This document shows positions 1 to 13,300 of a stretch of 64,000 nt of DNA, one piece after another. Positions within the stretch are counted from its first letter, which is position 1, and each line of letters opens with the position of its first letter. This DNA comes from Rugalucina vietnamica. Taxonomy: Eukaryota; Mollusca; Bivalvia; Lucinida; Lucinidae. Below the pieces are notes generated by a model, which was given only the letters and a program-made list of their open reading frames with translations, was not told the DNA's origin and did no database searches. Position numbers and translations under genes: made by a program. Location: assembly GCA_964017185.1 (NCBI GenBank), contig OZ024870.1, positions 55,864,312 to 55,928,311 on the forward strand, written 5' to 3'.

Positions 1-1328
1 TCAGATTATGAGTTAGTACGACCAGGCCTTTGACCCCAATATACTTATAGGTCACTGTGACCTAATTTCACGGTTCAGTGAATTTGCCTTATATCTTGAC
101 ACTCAATTAGTATATTTTCATACTTTTTTCAGATTATGAGTGAGTATGACCAGACCTTTGACCCCAATATACTTATAGGTCACTGTGACCTAATTTCACG
201 GTTCAGTGATTTTGCCTTATATCTCGGTACTCAAATGGTTTATGAACAAACTTCTTTCAAAGTATGTTTGAGTATGACAAGACCTTTGACCCTGAAGTAG
301 TCCTAGGTCACTGTGACCTAATTTCACCGTTCAGTGATTTTGCCTTATATCTTGACACTCGATTAGTATATTTTCATACTTTTTTCAGATTATGAGTGAG
401 TATGACCAGACCTTTGACCCCAATATACTTATAGGTCACTGTGACCTAATTTCACGGTTCAGTGATTTTGCCTTATATCTCGGTACTCAAATGGTTTATG
501 AACAAACTTCTTTCAAAGTATGTTTGCATATGACAAGACCGTTTGACCCTGAAGTAGTCCTAGGTCACTGTGACCTAATTTCACGGTTCAGTGATTTTGC
601 CTTATATCTTGACACTCAATTAGTATATTTTCATACTTTTTTCAGATTATGAGTGAGTATGATCAGACCTTTGACCCCAATATACTTATAGGTCACTGTG
701 ACCTAATTTCACGGTTCAGTGACTTTGCCTTATATCTCGGCACTCAAGTGGTTTATGAACAAACTTCTTTCACACTATGTTTGCGTATGACAAGACCTTT
801 GACCCTAAAGTAGTTGTAGGTCAATATGACCTAATTTCACGGTTCAGTGATTTTCCTTTATATCTCGGCACCCAATTGGTATTTGAACATACTTCTTTCA
901 CGATATGTATGAGTATGACAAGACCTTTGACCGTAAAGTATTCCTGGGTCACTGTGACCTAATTTCATGGTTCAGTGATTTTGCCTTATATCTCGACACT
1001 CAGTTGGTATTTTTTCATACTTCTTTCTGATTATGAATGAGTATGACCACACCTTTAACCCAAACATACTTATAGGTCACTATGACCTAATTTCATGGTT
1101 CAGTGATTTTGCTTTATATCTCATTACATTATTTGAGTAAGTATCACTAGACCTTTGACCCTGCAATACTTATAGGTCAGTGTGACCTTTTTTCACGGTT
1201 CAGTGATTTTGCCTTGTGTCTTGGCACTCAGTTGGTATATGAACACACTTCTTTCACACTATGAGTGAGACCTTTAAATCTTAGTAGTTATAATTAACTT
1301 TCATAGTTCAGTGATTTTGCCTTATTGC
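1..1328. repeat. 128-bp tandem satellite with a palindromic AGGTCAnnnTGACCT in each unit
   Basis: The palindrome starts at 49, 177, 305, 433, 562, 690, 818, 946, 1074 and 1174, i.e. every 128 or 129 bases until a final 100-bp unit. Each unit also has a CCTTTGACCC stretch and CACGGTTCAGTGATTTTGCC. Alternate units resemble each other more, hinting at a 256-bp higher-order period. The array continues left of the window. Confidence 0.95.
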
Positions 1329-1461
1329 ATCAAGGCAAAAAGATATATGAGCGTAATGCTTTGGGTTACTGGTGGGGTTTGGCCTTATGTTTGACAAAGG
1401 TCAGAAGCAGTCGAGCACGCTGTCCTGCGACAGCTCTTATTTTTCTATGAGATTCCTATAA

Positions 1462-1528
1462 GCAAACAGAATAGCCCTAGATGTGAAGCTGCGTTCTTTG
1501 ATGTCACATCTGGGGCTGTACTGTTTGC
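1462..1528. repeat. 67-bp hairpin, GCAAACAG family
   Basis: Imperfect inverted repeat beginning GCAAACAGAATAGCC and ending GGGGCTGTACTGTTTGC around a GC-rich centre. Related copies lie at 6063 and 34473. Confidence 0.75.
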
Positions 1529-1557
1529 CCATGTACCATAAATACTTAAATAGGATG

Positions 1558-3192
1558 CAGGCTGTCAACCAATTCCTATATTCCTATTAAACTCCTATAT
1601 TTTGAGTCCAAATCCTATATTTTTAAGCACCTCCTATATTCCTATAAATTCTCCTATATTTTGAAAATATTTCCTATATTTTTAGGAAAATCTGTTGCCG
1701 ATGAATGATCATATGTAGTAAATACTAAATAGTAGTGCTCTGAAACTGCATTTTGCCTTTTTATTCTTCATTCTTTATTTTGTTAATAAAATCATATTCT
1801 TACTATATATTATATACTATAGTATGGTCATTGTGTCACTCCTTAGTCAGGATTACTTAAAAGTCCAAAGCATATCCCATTTTCAAAACAATTTAAAAAT
1901 TATATCAAAGTTGTCATGCTTTTTATATAGTGTAGTTTTTATCTACAGGCCACCTTTGCTATCTCAAAATCAAGGGGAATGGAGAAACCACTTCGAGTTT
2001 TGCGAAGTTAGAGATATAAAGCAAATTGAGACCAGCCAATGTTCTTAGAAAATCTCAACTCTTTCACATTCTCGGATTGGGTGGTTCTCCTTTCCACCAT
2101 GTTTACCACATCGATAGTGATTTCAAACGTATATTCTGCGACCTGACACATGATTTCAAAACGTTCTTTAACAATTCCAGTGATGAAAAGTTGTGTGTAG
2201 ATATCAAAGACCTATTTTTGACTTCGAAGTTTGACACAGGAAGGGTGAAACTAATGTTCTTTTTCTGTGGTGAGTGAATTATCACTTCGACACAGCCGAG
2301 TTTTCGTCATAACCGTGTTCGACACAAGCAAGGTTGAAATACAATAACATATAGGGAGAGACGCTTGGGAGTGAGGGATCAATTCGACATAAGTGGGGTT
2401 TTCGAGACATCCGAGTTTGAGATAGCGCAGGTGGCCTGTATTTTTTCTTTCTTCCTATGCCTTAATTTTGTTGTAAATTGATGCAACTGTACAGTGTACA
2501 ATAAATCCCAGGAAATGCTGAGATCACAGGAGACAAAGGTATGTACCCTAGAGCTTCTGGGGGCCTAGGCGGCCCCCAGACCCCTGCCTATTTTCAAGAT
2601 ATTACATACAGTGCATGTATTATTAAACATTCTGTTCTATATATAATATGGACATTGGAATTTCAGCTAAGATTCAGAGCTGTGAATTTATTTTACCTTT
2701 GAGAAAGAAGTCACTATGAATTTTTCATATTTTCTTCTTTTATAAACTATCAGTGAAAAATAAAAGTAGGTCTAGGTTTAGAAGTAGAGAAAAGACCTTA
2801 ATTTTCTCTTTATTCTTTACATATATTTTCAATGAAAAAGCCTTTATTTTGCCATAAGAATGCCTTTCTGTGATAGTCAGCTAATGGGCCTGTGTAGGAT
2901 CACCTTCCTGCATAATGCTTCAGCACACTTCATCATTACATGAATGGTCACCTGTCTCGATTGTGATGCTGTGGAACTGAATGGTTACTTTATCTAGATA
3001 TTTTAGACATTAATTAATGTAGAAAAAGTGAGTGCGGTTGTAAGGATTGTTTGTAAAAGAGCATAGAATGAAGCAATTTTCACGAGAAAACTCCTATATT
3101 TTTCCTCCAAATGAGCTAAAACCTCCTATATTTCTTAGAAAAAATTCCTATATAAACTCCTATATTTTTTAGAAGACTTGGTTGACAGCCTG
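1558..3192. mobile_element. TIR transposon, 1635 bp, 6-bp target duplication, non-coding
   Basis: Ends are CAGGCTGTCAACCAA and its inverse, flanked by AGGATG at 1552-1557 and 3193-3198. Both flanks inside carry runs of CCTATATT-like words in the same orientation. A second element (1946-2438) is inserted inside. No transposase is visible, so it is probably non-autonomous or gutted. Confidence 0.8.
1946..2438. mobile_element. Nested 493-bp TIR element with TA target site
   Basis: Terminal repeats CAGGCCACCTTTGCTATCTC and the inverse GATAGCGCAGGTGGCCTG, flanked by TA on both sides. TA duplication fits the Tc1/mariner group. Inside are further fragments of a CGAGTT-type sequence. An 83-codon open frame in it (2026-2277) has no recognisable motif. 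Confidence 0.75.
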
Positions 3193-3401
3193 AGGATGCC
3201 AGGCTTGTATGAGTTAAAAGATACAGATAATATTGAAGACAGTAAAGCCCACGGAAAAAAACTTTTTTGTTTGTTTTTTGTTTGTTTCTTAAAAGTGTAT
3301 GGCGCATAGGAGATTTTTTACCTGAATAAAATCTGAAAAAAAGGTTCCTACTGTTTCTCTTGTTCTTAACCTGAGAAAAAATGTACTATGTTTATTGAAA
3401 T

Positions 3402-3585
3402 ATGAGCCACGACACGAGAAAAACGATCTTCAAGGTTTCCAACCAGGTCTGACACAAACCGACCTAAATTGTACTATCCGTGTAGCAAAAACAAAGGCGC
3501 AGATCAGCTTTGCATATACTGCACAGCTGATCTGCGTCTTGTTTTCGCGTAGGCAAAAATCCGGTTTTCTCATGACATGGCTCAT
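3402..3585. mobile_element. GAGCC palindromic MITE, copy 1
   Basis: Founding description: the family is about 235 bp, with ends ATGAGCCGC...TGAGAAAACC and the inverse GGTTTTCTC...GCGGCTCAT, and a central hairpin CAGATCAGCTTCGC / GCGAAGCTGATC flanked by AAAACAAAGGCGC. No coding capacity. This copy is in the intron upstream of exon 1. Confidence 0.85.
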
Positions 3586-3663
3586 ATTATGTAGGCATTG
3601 TTTTTCTCATACTAACCTATTAGAAAATGTTGATTTATTACAAAAAAGTGCATCATTTATCAA

Positions 3664-3864
3664 ATGAGCCATATCATGAAAGCTGTTTTAAGCAGTGGAG
3701 CTGTGCAGTAACTTCACAGCTGATTAGCGCTTTTGTTTTTTCTACACAAATCTTTTAAAAATTAAAAAGTTCAAGCATCTAGCCTTTTTCTGCAACTGTA
3801 CAGACCAGTTTGTGTCGTACCTGGTTGGAAAACCCCGAAAACCAGTTTTCTCATGGCGTGGCTC
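3664..3864. mobile_element. GAGCC MITE, copy 2
   Basis: Divergent; left end ATGAGCCATATCATG, right end TCATGGCGTGGCTC, 23 nt before exon 1. Confidence 0.7.
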
Positions 3865-3886
3865 CAGTTATTGTTACATATTTCAG

Positions 3887-4025
3887 TTCCTTGGACATAT
3901 ATGGAATCTACATTATCTACACTAACAGACGCATGCCGGAATCCTAATATGCACCGCCACTTTTGGGAATATGAATGTATCATGTTTGATTTCTCTATCG
4001 TACCTGATCAGGCTGACAGATGCAG
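3887..4025 (+). CDS. Exon 1 in window: first half of six-Cys domain D1
   Basis: Acceptor ATATTTCAG precedes it and donor GCAG|GTTTG follows. It enters in phase 1 and leaves in phase 2 (139 nt). It encodes a segment beginning PWTYMES with three cysteines at spacing C-x13-C-x14-C and ending DQADRC. It aligns with exon 12 (D5): both have a TL(T/S)D-x-C stretch, an aromatic residue before the middle Cys and a DRCR end. No upstream exon was found in 1-3886, so the previous intron is at least 3.9 kb. A MITE copy ends 23 nt before the exon. Confidence 0.85.
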
Positions 4026-7000
4026 GTTTGAGATTTTTGTCTTATTTCTGTTTGGGGAATGCAGTGTCCTTGTGGTACAGCATAGGATTTCAAATTGAAA
4101 GCTCCTGGCACCAAGAATATTAAACTTTTTTTCATGCTCGGCTCAGCTGAGACTAAAATTTATTCTGCTCATAAATGCTAAAATGCCAACAATTGTTGAC
4201 ATTTTAACATTTATAAGTAGGATAACTTACAGGCTAAGGTGATATGAACCTGAAATTTCAATTTATTTGGGCTATTGCTTCATGTATGAGCAGTTTAAAT
4301 TTTATGCTCATCTGAGTTGAGCATGAAAAAAGTTTTATAACCTTGGGACCTGGGTTTGAACCGCACCCTACTAGTACTGGTTATTACTGAAGAAGGGTTG
4401 TCTCTATTTTGACATCACTGATTAAACATTGATTTGGGATGTTCAAAATCGATGTTCATTTCCTGATAAGCCGACTGCTTGAAACTGTTATACAACATTG
4501 GACCAACCTAGTCCAAACCGCTGTAAGATAAGAATAGAAACACCAGGAATCGATACAAACATTACAGAAACATGTCCATGCAATATCCAGAGATTTTTTA
4601 AGTTGTAAAACTTAAAAAAAAATTTCAGTAGAAAATTTTTGATGTTTTTCTTATTTTTGCTCAAAACATAGATGGTGGGTACAAGGCGGTTCTAACAAGT
4701 ACCCACAATCTATGGTTTGGAGCAAAAATAGGTACGCCCCTGCATACCCCAGTTTTGCTATATAAAGTTGGTTTTTTAAGGGGGTATATATTACACAGAC
4801 ATGTTTTCCTGATGTTAAATTTCAACCCAGATGAGGTTGGAAAGAAATGAAAATGCAGATCAATACCAGACATCAAAATTTTAAAAGTCACACATAAAGT
4901 CATGCATGAAGTCACGCATGAAGTCAAACTTGAAGAGGAAGATAACTCTTTCCCAACATGGTGGGCATCTGGCTAGCATCAGCCGTTAAAAGAGACAGAT
5001 TGTCTCTTTGTCTTGTCACCTGTCAAAACTTTATGACAGGGGAGCGCGGTGGCGTAGTGGTAGAGCATCAGTCTCCGAATCGAGAGGTCCTTGGTTCGAT
5101 CCCCACAAGTGGCACCATGTTGTGTCCTTGAGCAAGACACATTAATGCCCTACAGTACTGGTTAAACACAGGAAGTGTTGGCTCTGTCCTTACATGACTG
5201 AAAAATTGTTGACTGGGACGTTAAGCCTCTATACAAACAAACAAAAACTTTATGACCACAGAGACATACTTATAACAATGGAGCCGTGTCATGAGAAAAC
5301 CAACAATGTGGTTTTCGAACAGGTCCGACACAAACTTAACTTTACAAGCACAGAAAATGGCTAGAGGTTGGAATTTTTGGATTTAGAAAGTAGAGGAACT
5401 GTTCTGTCGTTTAGCAAAAACAAATGTGCTGATCAGCTTTGCAGTTACTGCGAAGCTGATCTGCGACCCTTGGTTTTCGCCTATGCAGATTGTTGGTTTT
5501 CCCATGCGGTGGCTCAGATAACAATTTTTTAATAATCTCTTTTTAGATCAGAGTTAAGCCTGCGACAGTGTGTTTACAATATTTTCCATGAATCTCAGTT
5601 GCCATGTACTATGGATGATGTCATTTACATGTCCCAGCAGCCGTTTGTACGGGCTTTTCTACTTGACAGTGTTGATATTGGATGTGGTAAGTTATTTATT
5701 CACCTGGTATATACCAAATCTCAGGTGAGCCTGTACAGGACCATTGCTACTCTGGTTAGAGAGGGATTAAACATTAACGCTGGCTAGGTGTGAAAGAAAC
5801 AATGGCACACTATTATATTCTATAGCCTTATTACATTTGTTTATGCATGCACATTTTTTAAATACTTATGCTTATTTCGATCTGTCTAGGGCTTGGTAGT
5901 AAGCATAAAAAACATCTGTAAATAAACGTCACATGAACAGCCTGATTAATACACAACTTTTGTCTCCATTAATACACGCCTGTAATAAATGGTGTTTGGA
6001 CAGGTATTTATGTGATATTTGATTAACTCATTTAAGCCTGGCGTCCTTTTTGTGGGACATAGGCAAACAGCATAGCCCCAGATGTGACGCCGCGTTCTGT
6101 GGCGTCCCATCTGGGGCTATTCTGTTTGCACAGAGAAATTTCATCGAACAATGAAATAAATAAATAAAAAAACGCTCCTAACACCCCTAAAAATGAAAAT
6201 GGACTTACCCATTTGATAATGATGGGAGAATCTGTTCGTCAAATATGGGTTAATAATTTCAGAATCTGAGCTCCCTGATTCAGAATGTGAGAGAAGTTTT
6301 ATCCATGAAGCTGGACAAAAGGCTGCAATTTGTTTTGCACCCATTCAGAGCCTGAATAATTTCATCTACTTTGATACATTAGACAAAATTGAAAACTATA
6401 TGAGTGCTGATGGGAAAAAGTCTTTAAAGTGCAGGTGAGTCAAATTATATATGAGCCACCTCGTGGGAAAACCAACAATCTGCATATGCGAAAACAAAGG
6501 CTCAGATCAGCTTCGCAGTAACTGCGAAGCTGATCAGCGCCTTTATTTTCGCCATTTTTGCTACACGGATAGCACAATTCCTCTACTTTCAAAATGCAAA
6601 ATTTCCAGTCTGTAGTCATCTTCTGAGCTTGTACAGCTTGGTTTGTGTAGAACCTGTTCGGAAACCACATTGATGGTTTTCCCCACGAAGCAGCTCATAT
6701 GTTGTTGGGTTTCCTAAATATCTCATTACAACTCACTCATTATAAACGGTTTTCATGATGATTCATGGCTCCAAAATAGATTTTTTTTTATAAGTAAACT
6801 CATTATAACACGGTTCACATATAACTTAGTCTGCTTCTATGGACCCCAAAGATAGTGTTATAATGAGGTTGACCTGTAAAGATAATATGACCGGATTGTT
6901 CATAGTATTCTTTAGTAGGCACATTGGCTTCGTTGATAGCATGCCCAATTCGACTGAATAATGGTCAAGGTGATCCCCCCCCCCCCCACACACACACACG

Positions 7001-7285
7001 TTAGAGAAGACTCTATGGCTTAGTGGTTAAGCCGCTTACCTTATAAAACGGGTTGTTTGTCCGAAATCAGGGATTATGAGACTTTTAATGGAGGTCTTAT
7101 CTTCACATGACCTTAGCTATTGATTGGGACGTAAAACACTAAAATCAAACAACCTCTCCCTACATCAGGCAGATTTTTTGGTGAAGATTTGGTTAAAATA
7201 TTTATATATGAAGAGCAACAGGTTGATTAGGATAGACTACTTTCCTGACTTGACCTTCGCTGTTTACCCTAGAGTAAAAAAACTT

Positions 7286-7316
<31 letters not shown>

Positions 7317-10300
7317 TAATGTCTATGTTATAGAATGATGCTTTTATGTCAGGATAGCATGTCTACATAAAGTATCTCCCCTTTCATTAAACTAAGATTT
7401 GTAAAACTGGCTTGTATTGGGGTATTAAAGCATTATTTTTATTATTTTTGCTCCAAAGCATGGATTGTGGTGATGCGTTAAGACAACCTTGGCAAAGGCA
7501 GTTCTAACAAGTACCCACAATCTATGTTTTGAGCAAATTTATTTTCGTAATGTTAAAAAAAGATAATTGAAAATTTACATTTTTACTCTTGGAAAATTTA
7601 CTGTTCATTGTTTAGGCATGTTTTTGTAATGATACATAATTCAGAATATTTGAAGAGCTTTGAAAATGCTACCTGTTTCATTGCAAGAACTGTTAGTGGA
7701 AAGGTTCCACGGAGATGGTTCCAGCATTTTTTCTCCCTTATTTAAAGTAAAAATTTCCATTTGAATTTATTTCCATTTTTTTTTCTTTATGGTCAAAACA
7801 TAGTCTAAGGATAAACACCTCGTCAAGGCAGTTGTAACGAATACCAACAATCTATGGCTTTGAAAAAAAAACATGAAAATTAATGTGTACTCTTGTTTAC
7901 ATTAGCTTTACATTATAAAACTAGAGTTAAAGAGGATATTCATGACATGGATTTGTATGCTTGATGTATATATTTCAGTATATTTGAAGAACTTCTGAAA
8001 TGCTACCTGAGTATCATGCCCAGGACAGCGAGCGGTACCGTGTGTTCTCCTGCGCAGATCGCTCCAGCCGTGACAAGATCAGCTCACATCATGTATTACG
8101 TCACTTTCAATCACGATCTTGGCCGAGGAAAACCCGAGCTGAAATATGACAGCTGTGAAGGTACTGGAGAATGATTTTTTTTTTTTATTTTTTTATTTTT
8201 TTTTTTTCATTTATTTTGATATAGAAAATATATATGAGCCGCCTCATGGGAAAACAATTTGCATATGCGAAAACAAAGGCGCAGATCAGCTTCTAGCTGT
8301 TATCTGTGGCTGTACAGCCTGATTTGTGTTAGACCTGTTCGGAAACCACATTGTTGGTTTTCCCACGAGACGGCTCATATATCTAAAACTTGTACTTTAA
8401 ACAGCTCATTATGGTGGCTATTGATTGTGTGACAATAAATAGATTATTAAAATATAATATATATAATTACTGTTTTCCTGCAAAGAAATTTGTATCCTTG
8501 CTATAATGGAATTACCTACAATGTGCTCTGCATTATAAGAAAACATGTTCTTTTCAATATGTGAAAACATAAATACAACAACTAACCTTTCTTAGCTCAC
8601 CTGAGCCCGTTGTTGTCATTGCTATTGCTGTGGTCGTTGTTGTCATCATTGTATCATTTTGTTCACAATGTTGTTCAAACATCTTTATTAAAAACCGCTG
8701 GGCCAATCAAAGCCAAACTTAATCATGGTTCAGGTCACATGACTAAGATGGCCACCATGCCCGTTTATGGCAAAAACCTTAAAAAATCTTCTTCTCTGGA
8801 ACCAGTGGACCGATTTCAACAAAACTTAGTATGTAACATCGGAAACTTTGGCCCATGTTAGTCTGTATAGATCATGACCTTGGGCTGACCTTGATCTATT
8901 TTACTGCGAGGCAACATAATTTGGTAACATAGGCTTTATAATGGAAAAAAGTCAAAACATTGGATTTTTCAGGAAGCATCTTAAAGTAGGTAGATACAGA
9001 CAAATTATTGAGTGAATGAAGTTGTGTGAATATTCAAGGTCAAGGTCATTTCTTGACCTTGACCAAAGGTTAGTTAAATTTAAAACTAAATTTTAGCAGA
9101 AACCACTTTACCAATCAAAGCCAAATTTATTTTGAAGTATCCTAAGGAAGGGAGACCCAAAATTTATATAAATGGTCAGGTGACATGACCAAGATGGCTG
9201 CTATGCCCATATCTGGTAAAATCCTTTAAAAAGCTGCTTCTGTTATATCAATAGACTGACTTCAATGAAACTTGGTATGTAGCATTGAGGGCTCTGTTCC
9301 ATCATAGTTTATATAAATTATGACCTTGGGTTGCCCTTGATCTATTTATGACAAGGTCAAATTTGGTCATGTAGGCTTTTTAATAGAAAAAAAAAAGTTT
9401 AAACATGATTTTTCAGAATGTTTTGTAGCCAGTGACCTGAAATAAGATACAGACAACTGATTGAATTAATGAAGTTATGTGAGTATTCAAGGCCAAGGTC
9501 ATTTTGGTCAAAGGTCATTTTTTCAAAGACCAAATCTCAGGTGAGCTTCCTCAGGACCATTGGCTCAGGACCATTGGTAGACCACTTTATACAATGCCTA
9601 CATTCTTATTTTTCTCATGCCTTGTTGACATATTTTCTATTTTCTCAGCTGATATATCGAGTAATATGCCAGCAGTACCAGAGGCAGAGTGTCCTTCACG
9701 AGATGCTGTTGCCGATATGGTGGCTGCTGTATGTGGATATAGGATGTTAACAGTTTTAGCAGCAGGCTCGGACAATATCTGCGAGTAAGTTTTATACATC
9801 CGTCATTTGTAATCACAGACACCATAGTCCCAGTGAAGGGAAGATACCCAGGGTTTGTATTTTACAAGGGGCAATACGAAAATATGTGGAAAATGTGGGA
9901 AAATAATTATTTTGTCAACCGATTGAGATGAAATTTAGTATGAATAAACATTTGTCCTTTTGTAATTAACTTAAAAACAATGTTGTCAGACGTTCATGTA
10001 CGAGACACTATCATGAACTTACTTCATGTGACCTAGCGCAGTTGTACCCCTGTGTTGACTTTGTGAGTTTTAGAAAGTTGGTCAACAATATTTTATTTTT
10101 ATTGCACCTGCTTATAGCAGAGTGCGATATAGGAGTGATGATTTATAGAAAATCCTTTTTTTTTTTCTAGCCACGATAATTGCCAAAAAATGAAGGGAAG
10201 TGCGTACCTTATTATATGAGCTGCATCATCAGAAAAACAGGTTCTTGACTATGCAAAATCAAAGACATATATCAGCTGTGCAGATCAGCGCCTTTATTTT

Positions 10301-13300
10301 TGCTATTTGGATTGTGCAATCCCTCTTGTTAAATCCAAAATTTCAGCTTCTAGCCTTCTTCTGAGACAGTACAGACTGGATTGTGTCAGACTTTGTTGGA
10401 CACCAAAATTTATGGTTTTCTCATGTGGTGGCTCATATGTCTTACAGAACCGGTAAACATGCTTTAAATCTGTGCTTGGAAGAGGTAAACATTCCTAATG
10501 CTGAGAAGTGCGGAGATGTGAAAGATCATCTAGAAAGATCACTCATGGAATACTCAGACTTCCTAGCTGGAAAAATGGGAGGATTTGACTATAAACTCTG
10601 CACAGGTATCTTACCATACCATTACGAAAATATGCCCATGCAATAAACAGAGATTTTTTCTGCTGTAAAAATTGAAAATTTCAGTAGAAAAATTTTGATA
10701 TTCTCTCAAAACATTGATTGTGGGTACATGTTAGAACCGCCTTGTTCTAACGAGTACCACAATCTATGTTTTGAAAAAATGAGTATAATAGGTACTATGC
10801 CCCTGCATACCACAGCTTTACTATACAAAAGTGGTGTTTAAGGGGGTATTCATTGCACGGATATGTTTCCCTGATGCACTACTCAAAATAGTTAAAGGGT
10901 CATTGTACTTTTTTCCGTAAACGGTAATATAAACTATCCCAACTTTGGTCAACATTTTGAGGCGACCAACAATTAATTAGAAGATCCACTTTCCAAGTAA
11001 AGGCATAGAAGTTTTCTGTAATATATTTTGTTTTGGTGTTATCATTTCGAAAGCACACCCATGCAATAAACATTATTTCTTGAGCAGTGAAAATTGAAAA
11101 TTTTAATTGGAAAAATTATAATATTTTTGTTTAAAACATAGATTGTGGGTACCCACAGTCTATGATTTGGATCACAAATAAGAAAAATAGGTGTACCACT
11201 ATAAACTCCAGTTTTTATACCCCCCGCAAAACGAAGTTTTAGGGGGGTATACTGTTTTCAGTCTGTCCGTAATTCCGTGATTCCGTGATTCCGTCATTCC
11301 GTCATTCCGTCAACATTTTGACATCTTTGCTGAATAACTTAAGCAGTTTTTGCCCGATGTTCTTCAAATTTTCAACACACCTGCACCATAAGACAACACA
11401 TGTGTGATATGAATTTAGGGGCCAAAGGGTCAGTTTTGCAAGAGTTATGGGACTTTTAAACCTATACATAGAATGTTTGCCATAGTGCTAATAGTGCATA
11501 CTTTGTGAAATCAACTCCTCCTACAGCTTTCAATATTCTCTTTTGATACTTTGCAGATATGTGCCAGAGATATTGAAGATATGCATGAAGAAGTATTATG
11601 CTGAAAAAATGAATTTTGACAAATTTACGGCATTTTGAACTTAGCCAATTTTCGATAATTGCCATATCCAATAATGGTTGGTAGTGCATAGTTTGTGAAA
11701 TCAACTCCTCCTAGGGCTTTCAGTATTTCTTATAATACTTTGCAGACATGTTCCACACATATTGAAGATGTGCATGAAGAATTATAATGCTGAAAAAATA
11801 ATTTTTGACAAATTTACAGCATTTTTCAACATAGCCATTTTTTGACCATTGCTTATATACAATAATGATTGGTAGTTCAATGTTTGTGAAATCAACTTCT
11901 CCTAGGGCTTTCAGTATTTCTTTTCAATACTTTGCAGACATGTTCCACACATATTGAAGATGTGCATGAAGAATTATAATGCTGAAAAAATAATTTTTGA
12001 CAAATTTACAGCATTTTTCAACATAGCCATTTTTTGACCATTACTTATATACAAAAAATGGTTGGTAGTGCACATTTTGTGAAATCAACTCCTCCAAGGG
12101 CTTTCAGTATTTCTTTTTGATACTTTTCAGACATGTTCCTCACATATTGAAGATGTGCATGAAGAATTATAATACTGAAAAATTAATTTTTGACAAATTT
12201 ACAGCATTTTTTAACATAGCCATTTTTTGACCATTGCTTTTATACAATGATGGTTTGTGAAATCAACTCCTCCTGGGGCTTTCAGTATTTCTTTTCAATA
12301 CTTTGCAGACATGTTCCACACATATTGAAGATGTGCATGAATAATTATAATACTGAAAAAGTGATATTTGACAAATTTTCATCATTTTTCAACATAGCCA
12401 TTTCTTGACCATTGCTTATATACAATAATGGTTGGTAGTGCATACTTTGTGAAATCAACTCCTCCTAGGGCTTTCAATGTTTCTTTAAGATTCTTTGTAG
12501 ATTTGTTCCAGATATATTTTAGATGTGCATGAATAATTTTCATGCTGAAAATTTAATTATACCCCCCGCAAAACGAAGTTTTAGGGGGGTATACTGTTTT
12601 CAGTCTGTCCGTAATTCAGTGATTCCGTGATTCCGTCATTCCGTCATTCCGTCAACATTTTGACATCTTTGCTGAATAACTTAAGTAGTTTTTGCCCGAT
12701 GTTCTTTAAATTTTCAACACACCTGCACCATAAGACAACACATGTGTGGTATGAATTTAGGGGCCAAAGGGTCAGTTTTGCAAGAGTTATGGGACTTTTT
12801 AAACCTATACATAGAATGTTTGCAATAGTGCTAATAGTGCATACTTTGTGAAATCAACTCCTCCTACAGCTTTCAATATTCTCTTTTGATACTTTGCAGA
12901 TATGTGCCAGAGATATTGAAGATATGCATGAAGAAGTATTATGCTGAAAAAATGAATTTTGACAAATTTACAGCATTTTGAACTTAGCCAATTTTCGATA
13001 ATTGCCATATTCAATAATGGTTGGTAGTGCATAGTTTGTGAAATCAACTCCTCCTAGGGCTTTCAGTATTTCTTTTCAATACTTTGCAGACATGTTACAC
13101 ACATATTGAAGATGTGCATGAAGAATTATAATGCTGAAAAAATAATTTTTGACAAATTTACAGCATTTTTCAACATAGCCATTTTTTTACCATTGCTAAT
13201 ATACAATAATGATTGGTAGTTCATAGTTTGTGAAATCAACTTCTCCTAGGGCTTTCAGTATTTCTTTTCAATACTTTGCAGACATGTTCCACACATATTG

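Noticed and set aside
392..962. Open frames across the 128-bp satellite
   Set aside because: They read through repeat units in shifting frames; 128 is not a multiple of three and no protein family is seen.
2026..2277. 83-codon frame as an exon of the modular gene
   Set aside because: It lies wholly inside a TIR element, lacks the six-Cys pattern, and its flanks do not give the needed phase.
5040..5115. A functional tRNA gene
   Set aside because: A and B boxes are present, but the acceptor stem does not close and a SINE body and tail follow.
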